Assembly (NCBI GenBank): GCA_033296885.1
Contig: MU863877.1
Span: 62,001-126,000, forward strand
Origin: Triangularia verruculosa
Taxonomy: Eukaryota; Ascomycota; Sordariomycetes; Sordariales; Podosporaceae
Direction: 5' to 3'
DNA: 64,000 bases
The notes under the pieces were generated by a model, which saw only the letters and a list, made by a program, of their open reading frames with translations, had not been told where the DNA came from and did no database searches. The position numbers and the translations under genes are program-made. Shown piece after piece: positions 30,951 to 44,435 of the stretch; position 1 is the first letter of the stretch; the number at the start of each line of letters is the position of its first letter.

Positions 30951-33900
30951 GTTGGAAAGGTTGAGTGCTGCTCGATGTAACGTCAAGAGTTCGCGGCAAG
31001 TTTGGTACGAAAGACTAACCAAAGTGACACTGCAAGGAATTGCAAAAGAGTTGCAAAGAGAAAACTGGCTCTGAGTAGCTGTATGCTGACGGCGGTCAAG
31101 GGGCAAGACTGAGCAACGAAGAGAAGGATGGATGAGAGAGGAGGAAGTCAAGTTCTTGAGCAGGACCCAGAGTACATATAGGCTTCCCGTGAACAACGCC
31201 GAACACAGTTTCTGCACCTTCTTCATAACATTCTGCCGCTGGCCGACTCAAACCGGTGGGCGCCTCAGGTCAGGAGCGACACGAACAGCTGCCCAGCTCC
31301 CGATGCCTTCCCGTTGTTGTTAAACGGAAGCCAGCCCCTTGAGTGCTTCCGTGGATGGGAGACTCAGCAGGATGGCTGTGGACGTTGGGAAGGAGCTATC
31401 AACAGCCACGCGGGCAAGAAGAGCAAGTGGCAGGCAGGTACCCATCATGGCAGGGCTGCCTCGGTTCAGGGCACACAGCATAAGAAAATATTATCTGATG
31501 CCCGGCAGGCGCCCGCAGTCACGACATTAGATTTCGGGTAGGGAAGAACCGAGTGATATCCCATCCATCTTCAGTCTGTTTGCAAGATGTTGATAGCAAG
31601 GTCAGGTTGCCAAGTAACGCCACTCGAGATTCATGGCTGTCCATGGAGTTAAGGCCAACAGGAGGGGGGTGTGGAAGCAGTGATAGACCTGGCAGGGGCG
31701 TCGGGTACCCCTGAATGGGCCAGAGGCGCGCAAAAAATGTCCATTGGAGGATGATCTTTCTGCATTGCCGGCCCAAAAGTCAAGGTACTTGTCCTGACTT
31801 TCAGGCCGATCTAGCTGACCAGGGAGGCACTTGCCTAGGAACCTGGAAGTAGGCCCGGTATTATGTCACCAGGTGCGTGGGTGGAAGAACCGGAAGGGCA
31901 GGCTAGCCTAAGTGGACTGGCCATGGTACTGGAAACGTCGTGATTAGTAGCTTCCATCTCAGTTTCATCCGGCACTCTGTGTCACATTTTCTCGCCTTGG
32001 GCACTCGCCCTTGACAGCCTTTCCATTAGTATTGTAGGTAGGGTAACACCACCGAAGATCGTCCAGAGGCACCTTCCACAGAAAATCAGGCAGTCGGGCA
32101 GGATGGAAAGCTAGAACGGAAAAAGAATACCAAGACGTACTTCTCGAAAACAGCTAGTGGCCCGCAAGACCCCAGTCGACCGCACACGACATAAAACGAC
32201 CAAGCTAGCTGACAGCCACGTGACAGCCAGCACGCGCAGATGGCAGGAACCCATGAGACAAGAGATGGCCAATCAAGACTTCGACTGGCTGGCTCCTGGC
32301 GAGACTCGCAACCAATGCACTTCAGAAACCCCCATGCGGAGCATGATATGGGACCTGCTCATCATTGGGATGGGGTAAAGAAACCGGCCCCTGAAACCGG
32401 TCAAGATGGAGTTATTCTCGCTCGAGAACTCCGCGGGGTCTGGGTCTGGGGCAAAGAGGGAAACAGCACCGGCGGATGTACGACACCAGGAGGAAAGAGT
32501 AGGGAGCTGGAGAAGTGCCACACCGAGCAGGAGTATTTTGCGCGCCATCGGATAATGCTCTTTCTCGGCGACTTGCCAGAAATGACTCCACCCATTCAGT
32601 CGCTATCACACGACGGATCGTGACGAAAAGAGTCTGGATTTGCCAGGTAGATACGGCGGGAAGGGACAGGAGCAGAATGTAGACGTCCTCGGGATAGGGC
32701 TGGGAGCTTCTGGCGCCCTCTGAGACGTGAACGGAAGAGAAGATTGCTGGCGGCAAGCTTCTCGGGCTGAATCGACCGGTGAACCAAGAGCTCCGCTACT
32801 ACGTCGATCTGTGCTGATTTTCTGGACGGTAGCTGCCGACAAGTACGATAACCGGTGTGTGTGCTTCGAAGCACAACATGAATGGCGCCATGAGAGATAT
32901 ATCAAGCTGGACTGGAGAGCTTCTCACTCTCCTCCCGGCGATGAGAGATTGACCAGATACCCAGCCAAGAGCAGATCGGGTCTCGGGGCATTGCAACATG
33001 GGAAAAAAGATGATTAGGTGAAAATGGCCATGGGGGTTTGGGGGAACGCAAGGCAGGAGAACAAGCGGAGATCTTGGACCTACCCGGTCATAGATGCGTA
33101 CCACGGCAACAGCGATCTTGCATCCCACAGCATTGCCGGCTGTACACGAGTCTCGAGTAACCGGGTTGAAAGAAATGGCTGTTACCAAACCTGGAACGCG
33201 AGACCTGACGCGCACGAGTGGATTGTCGCAGACGGCATGCATATGTGGGTGTTTGCAGTGAAAAGTGCAGCAAAGACACCAACACTGTTGCCGTTGCTGG
33301 CCGACTCCAGCGGCCGAGCTACTCTGCATTGGTAACCATCGACAGAGCCAAGGACGCAGGACGGAGCTGCCTCCAGTTCCTGCTTGTGCTTCTCCGTGTG
33401 TGCTGGCGGCGGCGACGGCGTCGGATGGGTGTTGCTTGTTGTCAATGTTGCGTCGGTCGATGTGTAGGTTGCCGGCCGGTGAGGGTTGAGAAAGGAAACT
33501 AGAGAAGAGAGAAGGGAAGGGCCGCGACGTCGGGACGGCTCTCTGCCGCTGCCTGTCTCATCACACAGGGAAACATTTGAGAAGAAAAAATAAAATCGAA
33601 TGAGCCGCACCAGGCACGGCGGGGAGCGACAGGGCAGCGGTTCTACACGATCTTTTCCAGCATTGTCATTGTTGGGAGGTTCCGTTGTGGTGGCGTGCGA
33701 GACCAAGACAAGACACATCTTGGCGATCGACTGCTGCTGCCGCCGAGAGACGCCTTTCCCTTTCGCTTAGCGTGATGCGGGGGATGAGTGGCTCGATGAA
33801 GCCCACTCCTACTTTGGATGCATCTGGATGTTGACCGAGACCACCAAGATCGATCCTTCGCTTCGTCTATGATCTGATGCCGGGTTGGGGGGCTGCCCGC

Positions 33901-34261
33901 TGAAGGCCCAAAGTCTACTGTGTAGGTGCACGACGCCGTGGGAATAGGCAGTTGGGTGAACAGCGTCTTAGTTAGGTATGCCTTTCCCCGCCAGCTTTGC
34001 TTTGGGGGTGGCTATAAAGGAGTACGAGTAAAAAGTACTCGCAGTCGAAAAGAGCCGAAGAAATTCCATGAAGCCCAAACACACAAGGTAGATATGAAAT
34101 TCCCCGCCGGGGGTGTCAAACTGCATCAGACCCGGCTCGCTGATCTGAGTATCCAACCATTCAAAAACTGAGCCCGTCCAAAAAGACCACTTCCCACATT
34201 CTCTTTTCGTGCACCTGCATTAGACTCGCGGCCTCTGACAGCGGCCCCCTCCCCACCCTTC
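30951..34261. other. Intergenic; no gene recognised
   Basis: Promoter/leader of the dioxygenase gene at the left, then about 3 kb with only short or overlapping frames. The 178-codon minus frame at 33718-33182 is Pro/Ser/Thr-rich without motifs. No RNA gene or structured repeat was found. Confidence 0.5.
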
Positions 34262-37181
34262 CTACGGCATGTTTCGTGGCTGCCAGTTCGGCTCAAACAA
34301 TTGGCTCACATAGTAGTACTCATTCTCGTACCTCTTCATCTCCCTATCCTTCCAATCACCCTCGCATTTCCACATGTCTTCCCATCGTGCTTCTAATTAC
34401 AGAAGCGGGGGGCACATGAGTCAGCGCTGTGTCTGAGAGAGCCGGCGGGAGTGGAAGATGACTTACTATGTTCCATGGCATGTTGCCTAGTGTAGTGGAC
34501 AAGCGCAATGGCTTCATCGTCGAGCTCCGCTAAGCTCCGGAGATCGGCGTCCCTGCACTCAGCAGAAAATGGATAGATACCCTTGTTGCAATAATGAAAG
34601 TAAGCGAGCAAAGTATTTGCTCCTGATGAAGTGTCAGTTTTGGAATGTTGGAACGGGCCGTAGAAAGAACTCACCCATTTCGTACTCCTTCACGCTGTCC
34701 TCTCTCGCCCATTGCCTCTTCATCCCGTGCTTCCTGGCATATTCTGCGTCATGCCTGGTGACGAGCCCAATGTTGTGCAACAGAATAAAGGTCACCAGGT
34801 ATGTTGTCAGCCATGTCTTTTGCTTCTTCTCCTGCGTCATCTTCTGAAGCTCCTCAAGTGTCTTTCGGCGGAGTTGTGACTGGATCTGGTGAATCAGGAA
34901 CGAGTCGAGCTGAGCCCCCAAAACGGGCGGAAGAGGCGTCTTGTGGTGCATATCGTTGGTCGGGTCATTGATGAGGTCTCGAGGCATGCCAAGTCGCTCG
35001 TTTCCGATGATCTCGACCGTCTTGGTCGTGAGCCGTGCCGTCATCCACAATTCAAGAGTGAGTCGTAGGAGGTTGCGCTCCGATGGCAGCAGAGAGGCGT
35101 CGTGTTCGTTTCTGACTCTGTTGATCGCAAAAAAGTACGTCTTGTAGAGCAGACTCTCTCGGGGACCCAGCAGGCGCACGCAGCAGTTCTCCAGCCCGCG
35201 CTTGATGTACCGGCTGTACGAGTTTTTGGCATCTTCAAGGTCGACAATCGCAAATGGTGGGATTGATCGCCTTTGCCGCACGCCGTTCTTGTCCACCCAG
35301 GTTCTCTCCAGCTTATCGCCCGGCTGAGGGACAAATTCTCGCACTCGAAGCTCAACAAACATGTCCGTGTACCCCTCCGTGACACGAATGGTCCTGGACT
35401 GTCCAGGGGCCCACACTTCAATATCGTCGAGCACGCTGTCCTTCCAACGGCTCGTCCACTCGTGTCCCGGAACCTGGCCTGGCTTGTAGAGTTTGCAGTC
35501 GACGATTTTCAGCCGCAAACAATTCAGCCTGTAGATTCTGGTGCTGATGTTGACCTTCCTGCAGGCGATGCACGGACCATTCTCATTGTCAGGGTCAAGA
35601 TTGCACTGCAAGATATTATTAGCATGTCATGTCCTGTTACATTCCGTTTTGGGGATAATTCCCAAGACTTACCCGAATACGCTGCATTTTACATCGAATG
35701 CAACTGCCCATCTTTCTAGTAAGGGCTGTCTTGGCTCGTAGTGCTTGGTCTTTGAACGCGCCCCGTCTCGCCGGAACACTTCTATGACCAGGGTACATGT
35801 CCAAATTAGACCCCTCTGGCCTGTCACTGTCTCCTTTGAGATCAAATAGAAAGCGTTCCTGAAGACTGGCCATATCTCCAAAACTGTCCCGGGCACCATA
35901 TGGTGTGGTGACAACCCCTCCGGCGTACATGGCAGACAGAGCTTCAGATTTGACTGCAGGGTTCGTGAAGCAACTCGGCCCAACTGCCGTGTAATTGGAA
36001 ACCGGGACAGGGTAAACCATCTCTTCTCTGGTTGTGGGCGGCTGCATGCCAACAACTCGGGTTGGCTGCAGTGTGGTTGGTTGTAGTGGAGGGTGGGTGA
36101 GCATGAACTGAGCCATGACCGTAGAGTCGTCGCAAACGAAAACACTTGCCTGCTCCGGAGTTGTGCGCTCCCGAGGTGAAATCGAACTCATACTAGGCCC
36201 AGATAAGGGCGCCATGGACGGCCTATATTCATGCGCCGATGTTTGAGGGAGTGTCTGGTAGCCTACTGACAGTATCAGCACCGAGCTAGGAGCAATAAAC
36301 TTTCATCGTGAACACAAGAAACGTACTAGGCGATGGCTCATCTGCGGAGCAGAGGCTCGACAAACACCGTGCCACCCGTGGATGAGTCCATCCAAGACCG
36401 AAACAGCCATCCCCCGACGGGGGGGAGTTCTCGTAGTCATTTTGACCGTAGGTGTTACCAGCGTTGGGCCCCATTAGAAGGTTGTTCGTGCTAACGCGGA
36501 GCCTCTGCCTCTTGTGGGGATTTTGTTGCCAAGTGTTATGATCTCCAAGACTCAATAGCTGTGTCTCGGTGCAATGAAGATGTGAAGTAGCGTACTGGTG
36601 AAGGTCTTGGTAGGGTAGAAGTGAAGGAAGGGGAACCGGAATGTTGATATTCCACAAATCGTCCAGTGTGTACTGATAAAAGTTGTTGTGTGTGGTGTAC
36701 AAGTCAGGCGTGTCTGCCGATGAATAGGGCAAGACTTGGAGCACTGGCTCCTGAGGAGGATCCTCGAAGGGCTGGGCCCTGCGCTTCCTGATGGTGTTGT
36801 TCTAGAGAAGTATCATCAACAGGCTGCAAAACAAAGGTGACGGGACAGAGGGGGGAACAGCTAAACAAGCAAATCGTTTTCAAAAGTAGCCCGAGGTATG
36901 GACCGGTGAGTAAGCCCCGACCACGGTATGAGAAGAATGGGGGGCAAATATGTGCCGGAGTGACGTGAGGGAGGGGTATGAGTGGTGGAAAGGTGAGTTG
37001 AGCAAAGTGTCATGGAGGATGTATATGTGTATATGTGTCGGGTGTGGAGGATGTTGAGGTCAAGGTGTAAGCAGGCGGCGAAATGTGCCAGGAAGAGCAA
37101 GGGGGGAGGCACAAGTCGGTGACTGCCTCCATGCAGCCTGCCGGCAACGAGCTCGAGAATGAGAGACAGTCTTCTTACCAT
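34262..37181 (-). CDS. Zn2Cys6-type transcription factor with central zinc cluster
   Basis: Predicted 762 aa from six exons: 37181-37179 (ATG only), 36801-36327, 36265-35673, 35605-34675, 34622-34467 and 34392-34262. The introns are 377, 61, 67, 52 and 74 nt with GTAAGA/GTACGT/GTAAGT/GTGAGT/GTAAGT donors. An in-frame TAG directly before exon 2 forces the splice. An N-terminal basic NNTIRKRR and a long disordered region are followed by a binuclear cluster at residues 348-386: CIRCKMQRIRC (joined by splicing), then CIAC, then a final Cys after 13 residues, longer than usual. A conserved-looking C-terminal half follows (WTSRWKDSVLDDIEVWAPGQ, RYIKRGLENCCVRLLGPRES) and the protein ends NWQPRNMP. 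Likely a nuclear DNA-binding regulator; targets unknown. Confidence 0.85.
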
Positions 37182-39360
37182 GGTGAAGGACAGTCAAGAG
37201 GTATCCGGTTGGGCAAGTCCGAAGTCAACGGAGACCTGGGGTGTACTTGGTCGGTAAGTACACCGGTGTGGATACGACCCTGGAAGCAGGGAAACACAAG
37301 CTCTGGAAATGTGAGCAAGCAGCGGCACCCGGCGGCGCACAAAGGCAACCAAGGGGGAACCTGCTCCGTCCCAAGGGTCAAACAGCAGCCCCCTCGGATG
37401 GGTGTTTTAGGGGGTGTGCAGAGACGGAGAGACGTAGAGACAGACGTAAAGACGCAGCGTCTCACAAGAGCGCCATCGCCACGGAGACAATAGGCCGTAC
37501 GACCGGTGGAGAGCTGCAGCGGGCACGACTGAGCAGCACTCAGCGCAGCCGCGGACGCACCTAGGTAGAGAAGTGGTCGGAACGACACGCACGAGGCGAG
37601 GAGGGGTGACAGGGGGACTCGCGAAGGGAGAGGGGCGTGAATCCAAGTCCAAGCCAAGACCCGCGGTCGGCAGGCAAGCAAGCAAAAAGCGGAACACAAT
37701 TTACTGCTCGGCTACCACCACCTCCAGATCTGCGCAAAAGCGTCCTTGAGGGGCAGGCTGATTTTTTTCTTCCCTCGTCGCCAGTGCCGTCCTTTGCCAG
37801 TCGTCGTTGCTTCCAGAAGGCGACAACGCCAAAGGGATTGCGCGAAGTAGTGTAGAGGAACAGGCCAGGGTAAGGTAGCCGAGCTACAGTATGGGCCCTC
37901 TCCACAATCTGGCAACGGCACGCAATCGCGCCAGCAGCGTGGTAGACGTGAAGGTGATGATGATGAAGTGCCCACCTCGGGGGGAGGCAAGGTAGCTAAC
38001 CAGGGAGATGAGCAGCGGGCAGTGATGGGGAGAGGCTTCTGGAGGTCGGGCGTGAGGGGCGGCGAATGCTGATGGGCAGGTCGGTGAGGGCACCGGTCAA
38101 GGCTCAGCGGCGGGAGGTGTCCTGTGCTGCCCAATGGAGAGCGGTAATAGGCGCGTTGCTGTCTCACGGGCCGGATGGGGTTGGAAGTGCCTTGTTGCGC
38201 GGTGGGGACAGGAATCGTCGGGGGGGTGAATGTGCGATTGTCTCGTTTACTTGCAAAGGAAGGGAATCGGTGTGAGCTTTCGAGGAGATGGGCGAAGAAA
38301 AGCGATTCACCGGTCGCCGGGAAGGCGCAAGCTGATCCAGGACTTGGCTAATGAGCACCACCAGGATTGGGCGGACATGGGGCAGCAAAATCTAGGCCGG
38401 GTCCGTGAGTCTCGAGATAACAGAATGCTGCAAAATGCATAGATATCAATGGAACCCCCATGCGCCATGCGAAGCGGTCATCTGGTCAGGCCATCGAGGG
38501 CAGCATGGCGCGGCATTGGATGCGACGGGAGGACAGGGGATAAGTTGGATGTGATAGCTGACAGCAAAACCACACCGGTCTGCTGGTCGATGCCACCCGT
38601 CCATCCAACAATCAATTGTCCATTATTAATGCCCGCATAGGTTGCTATCATCGGCGCTTAGATTATATCTCCTCCATGTCTGCAACGGGTCGGGCGCATA
38701 CCTGATGGTGTCCTGGACGCATTTCTTTCGATCCTCGCAAGAGAAACAGTTGACACAGACAGCCCCCGGTTTTCCAGGAACCGGGCTGGGAAGGGAACAA
38801 AAAGTCGGAAACCTCTCGACGCCAATCAGTGTCTGTCAATTCGAGTCTCTACACTAGCGTGCCTCCCTAGCGCACAAGCGTTTCGGTTCATCGGCTGCTA
38901 CCGTGCTCGCCGCTTGACTTTTGTGGAGAACTGACGGTCCAAGACTACACTAGTAAGATCAGTCCACGCAAGAATCTGGGTTCGCGCTGCAGTTTGATAC
39001 GTCTGCTGCAGACCTAGATTACAATATAGATTCTCCTCCTTTTCCAAGCCCGACGGAAGAAATGGAACGCAATGGCGGGGGTAATGGGTGTTGCAGCCGA
39101 GTTGTTGAAGAGACGGGAGGTTGTGGGAAACGAGGACGCCGAGAGCTGCCGACCCCGCACTTCCCGTGCTGCTGTGAAGAGAACCATGGTACCAAACCAC
39201 CGTTTTCCACCATCATTGGCTTCGGCCCAACTGTTCGCGGCCCAACGGATAGTGAACCGTAATACAGAGCTCGAACCCCCGAGTGGGGAAGGCTCGCCAT
39301 GCTTCAAAGATGTGGCGAGTCCAGTGTAACATTTCTTATGTGTACTAAACCTAGCAGTGT
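37182..39360. other. Intergenic; upstream of the Zn2Cys6 gene
   Basis: No gene recognised. Many overlapping frames on both strands reflect GC-rich, low-stop sequence rather than genes. The left part must contain the promoter and leader of the regulator. Confidence 0.5.
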
Positions 39361-39915
39361 ACATTTTCCTCCGCCATTAGTATCCTATTACTCGGTATTT
39401 TTCTTTTACTTTATAACTTTCCTAACGACTTTAATTACTTAGTTTCGCTGATCCTTCCGCTCCTTTATCTTAGCTACTAAAATTTAAAAAGCTTTATTAT
39501 CGAAAATATCGAAAACTTAGGTAATTAAAGTATATTAGACTTTTATATTAACTTTTTTTTTTTTTTAAGTTTTTAGTTATAATTTAATAACCGAAATTAA
39601 ATATAGCGATAATATCATCGATATTTTTTTATTATATTAGAAACTTAATAGGTAAATTTATAATAATTTAATTTAAAGTAGTAATAATAGATATTTTTAA
39701 TAATATTATTTTAATTAAATATATTAATTAAGTAATATAATTAGTAATATTAATCTTTATTTATTTAATGAATAAGGATACTTTATATTTATTTATATTA
39801 AATTAAAATATAATTAATACGATATATATTATTTAAGTTATATAGGTAAGATAGCGTTAAAAATGCTTATTTTATACTTAAGTAATTATAAGTACTTATA
39901 ATTATTGAGTTTTTC
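39361..39915. repeat. AT-rich, RIP-like relic
   Basis: About 550 bp of very AT-rich sequence (TA-, TTA- and AAT-rich, almost no C or G from about 39540) sits sharply between normal-GC flanks. The composition is what RIP makes of an old transposon copy. No residual open frame is readable. Confidence 0.75.
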
Positions 39916-42900
39916 CTGTATTTTCTGTGTTGCAAGGCGGCCACTAGCCAACTCAAAAAAAGCCCACTTCAGCCCGGTTCAGTCATCAAACAGAGCTCGA
40001 ACTCTGGACGAATCAGCATGAACTAGGAATGCGGTCATTCACGTGGCAGCCACAATCCTTTTACACACACGAGATTGCTGGTGTCCGTGCGAGGGGCGCA
40101 GTTTCAGAATCAACAACAAAGTCCTCCATTAGTTGAGCAGTAGTGTAAGCTGCCAGGAATCACCAGTGTCGCCAACCTGGGCCCCACACCAGGGCACGAT
40201 GGAATCCGTTGATCCACCCTTAGGGCGCCGGCAAGACATCCAGGGTTCATCCTACACACTGGACATACACTTACAACTTGGCAATGCATATTATCAGAGC
40301 CTCAATCCTTCAGATCGGACCGCATGTAGGCCATGAAGACCACCACGATACGTAATGATGCTTGCAAGACAACATATTCAGCGTTAGCTACGCCCATATT
40401 GGATTTCTTTTGGACCCTCCGTCCACCAAGAACAAGTAGGACCGATTTGTCACAATCAAGCATCGAATCAGAGAGACTCCGGAAGAGCACAACAGGAGGG
40501 AGGTGTCAAGGGGTCAGGAAGGCTTAATGATGGGCATGAATGCGGGGTAGTAGTCCTACCTGATCTCGCTGCACGGAAGCATCTCGAGTAGAAGAACGGA
40601 AACGTTTGACAAGACATCTCGGTGTGGTTATCAAGTAGGACAGACATTGTGTGGTGGATGGAGGTTAACAGTCAAGTAAGCTATGTGTGCCGATGAGGTA
40701 ATCATTCAGTGGAAATCAAACGCTTTGCAAGAAGGCATTCCCATATGTTACCCTGCCTTCCTCAAGCACTCCACTGTGTATCCGCTAAACCCCACAACCC
40801 GCAAAAGCCGCAAAAGCCGCAAGAACCGTTGCACCGTGCCCACGGAGAAAGCTCCGCAGCTCCAGGGATCAATCCGGAGGCCCACTCGATCAGGTCTTGG
40901 CTAGGTTCCCAGCGAGTCAGGGCCCGAGAGCACAAATGCACGAATGCGCAATGAACTTGACATCCCCTTGAGAGACGAACCGATGTCAACACCAAGGAGG
41001 AATGGCACCATCCACCAGCGAATTTCATATCGCTACAAGACTACCAAATTCGTATGTTTCTTGCTCGTCTTCGTCTTGACAACATGAACCACAGGTCATC
41101 GCCAAATGGCAGCGATGGATGCAGGCAATTATGCATAGGCACACCACTTCCTTCGAGTTTGTAGCAACATTCGGCATTATATGAGGGGCATCATTGGAGA
41201 CTTTGCTTCGACTTATCCGTATCTTGCAATCTGAAGCGTTTACCGCCGATGCCCCCATTTGGTGATCATGGCGGTTACACAGCTCTCGGAATCAATACCT
41301 TACTAGGTAGGTGTCGAGCGGGTTTGCCTATCAGGTCCTTCTTCATGGGAGAGTTGATGCGCTGGTAAGTCTGTTCCCGGCAAAGCCTACCATCTCAGCA
41401 CCTCCTAGACTAATCTAGACAAGTTGGAAAACTGTGGGGTTTATGCAGTGCATTGAATACGTTCATAAACTGCCTTTCTTCACGCAGCATATCGAGGTGT
41501 CCAGGGATACTCAGAAGCACCTACAGTCACAGCAGCACCTACAAGAGCAGCTTCTTCACTGGGGTTGCACACACCCGAATGGCTATGAGCTAGTCGATTC
41601 GGTGAAAACAGCGCCTTTGGCTGCCCCGAATACAGTGCCCAGCGCTCGCTGTGCGAGCCGACGAGGCCAAACACACCCGGCCACAGACGCTCCCCCACAG
41701 CTCGAAACAGGGCACATCGCAAAACAACAGGGTCCTGTTTCTTTCTACGTTGTGCCACGAGAGAGGGCGTTGGTGCCTGCTGTATGTGTTGGAGCGCGAT
41801 GAACACGTTCAGGAACGTGGCCCGTCCATCTATCACCCCCTGACTTGAACCCGACCAAGTCTAGGGCTGCTCGAGCCGCTGCCCTTCTTCCCTATCCTCA
41901 TTGGGTCCATTCCTTCTACGAAAAGACAAAGCCCGATGATATCTTCATCAAGCAGTGGCACCATAACACTCCAATGGGACTTTTGACGTATATTCTTACT
42001 AAATTCTAGACGTGTTTCGTCATCCACCCTTACACCATCATAGCTACATCAACTGAAATCCTCTGGTCCACCAACCCCGCAAGCTAGATTGGCACATGGC
42101 CAGAGATTGGAGCATACAACCTTGATGGCCCCGCCTGCGCACTCCATCTAGAACGCTTGGATCCATATGACAGGCTCCAGAAAGCAGCCGACCACCTCGG
42201 AAACGCCCGCGATTGCTCCAGCGGGGGAGGGTGCAGCGGCCACACAATCACGGTCGAAACGGAATATTTAGCCCCGAGGATGGAGGCTGTCATCATCTAC
42301 GCTCCCTGTGGTTGGACCTGGGTGGTCCGTTCAGCTTGACAGACATTTGCCCACTATCTTCCGCCTAGATTTCCGGACACATAGTCTTCAAGTTCCCGCT
42401 GCTGGCTCTTCCCTTACCCAGGCTCCAAGATGGGGGTGGAGACGAAGTCAGCTTGCATCTACCAACTGCCCCGTTCGACATCACTTACCGTACATTTAAA
42501 TATTAGCTGTCAACCGAACACGAACGCGCTTATCCTCGAGTTCTCTGAAGAACCACTACAGCTTGGGTCGAGCTGAAATGACTCTCGTCTTGTTCTCTAC
42601 GCCTATTGATGACTTCTCTAGGGCGGTGCAGCGATACTCGGCAAGCCTCGGGGTTCTGTCCTCTTCTCCTATTCGACACACCGCACAAACTCCGCGACTT
42701 GTCCGAGCATGCATGGCGGCGGAGTAGAATCGAGACCTCCGGTTATCCTGGAAGGTGGAAACAAACCGACTTGAAAGCCATCCGTCGATTCGCATCAGTC
42801 ACCAGATGCAAACATTCCTATCAGTCACACGGATCGACCCTCATCGAACGAACAACCATCATCAGGCACACTTGCAGCCCGTCGAATGGGAATGTGCCAT

Positions 42901-44435
42901 CCTCATACGCGATAATCGTTTACCATTCCTTGTCCGAACAGGCGCAGTTCTTGACTTTGGTACGGCAGCGGTTGAATGGGCTTCTGGTTGCGTTGCGTTT
43001 CCTGCCACCAGCACCCCACGGTGTCGATGACGAGGTCCACAGACTGAGCAACAGGCTATTTTGGAAAGCATATTTTATTGGTGCCGACTCTTCGACAGTC
43101 AACAGTGGCGGGTGCGTCTTCTAGCTACCCAGACCCATGATCTGTATCGCCGAGAGGTCCTTCGCAACATCCATCCCACGCCGAGGCTTGCAGGCTAGAC
43201 TTGTCCTGCAGTTGAAACTGCGGCATGATTGTGTGAGGTAATATTGGGCAGAAAACCGAGGTCCAGGCCCAAGCCACCATCGAGAGATGTTTCAGTGACT
43301 TCATACACTTCGGTTGCTCCAACTACCGTCTGTCTTGCGGTGCTGGCAAAATTCGGAAGCCGTGGTAAGCGCCAGCAATTCCTGAAAAGTCTCCGGACTG
43401 TGCAATCACAGTGTGGCCAAGCAGTCTCGATTGGAAGAGGCAGAACGCTGACAACAGCCTTCAGGTTCAACATGCACACACCACCTGCAGCCATCGACAA
43501 GTATTTCTCAACACCCTCCCCGACTGTACCTAACGCCGGAACGGTCCCGACTCAGGCCATAGACGCGGAATTCGGAAATTCGAGGCGCTCCATATTCTTG
43601 GCTCGATTCCGGTTGGCCCTTTCAGGAAGTTGAGCTCCAAGATAACGTCTTACAAAGCGACTTGATGGACAATCGAAGAAGGTTCTTTGGCGCCCATTCC
43701 CCCATCCACTACGGATACCAAGTGGATCTCGTCACAGTCAAAGTTACATCTTGCCCCTGAATCCGTCTTCCTGCATAATATAGCGCGGGTTGTCTATCGC
43801 CCCTAAGCAGAGCTCCCGTCCCAGCAACTTGAGACAATGAGAACTGTCCGATGGCACAGTAGGCCAACTTGGCAGATACAGGAAAAGAGGCCCATAGGCT
43901 TTGCTTTTCTCTTGACATGGACGGCGCTAGGACCGGCCCGATCAAAGCCGCAGGAGACGCGCCAATCAGTGCCGTCCGTCCAGGTAGGTACAGGACGAAC
44001 AGTCCATATCCAAAGTTCCTTCCCAACCGCACACCTGGAATCGCGAATTGCCGGGCTGGATGGTAGAGAAGGGCAGTCGCTTCTCCCGTCCCGTCCCACT
44101 GTGCGCCTTCCTACATGTGAAGTGGAGCGACCTCGACATCAGAGTGGACCAGGCCCCAAAGTTTGTCAGTCGACTGGCCTCGTAGGGAGGGAAACTGCAG
44201 GAGACAAAGCACCTGACTCTGTTCTAATCGTAGGTGCCCCACCGAATACCGGGCGGAAGAGAAACGGTACACTGCATATGACCGGTCAGAGTTCAAATCT
44301 CCCTAGGCAAGCACGGTCGACGAGGCAGGCAACGTTCGAAGTCCCCGTTGTCGAGTTATACATGCTCAGCTGGGAAGATGGACTACAGGTTGTGTGCTCG
44401 ATCTCATTCACTCACTTGTAACGGCTCGGTTCATC
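39916..44435. other. Gene-poor intergenic region with possible gene relic
   Basis: No supportable intact gene. From about 42583 to 43197 one plus frame is open apart from a TAG (about 42727) and a TGA (43028-43030), ending with a protein-like stretch (includes AILESIFYWCRLFDSQQWRV). This could be a decayed gene, but another frame across the same bases is also open for 172 codons, so the case is weak. Confidence 0.4.

Noticed and set aside
33182..33718. Minus-strand open frame of 178 codons
   Set aside because: No ATG-supported domain, low-complexity Pro/Ser/Thr, and no conserved motif or intron partners.
43837..44421. Plus-strand open frame of 194 codons before the kinase-like gene
   Set aside because: No recognisable domain; opposite-strand frames are equally open, and it probably overlaps the leader of the kinase-like gene.
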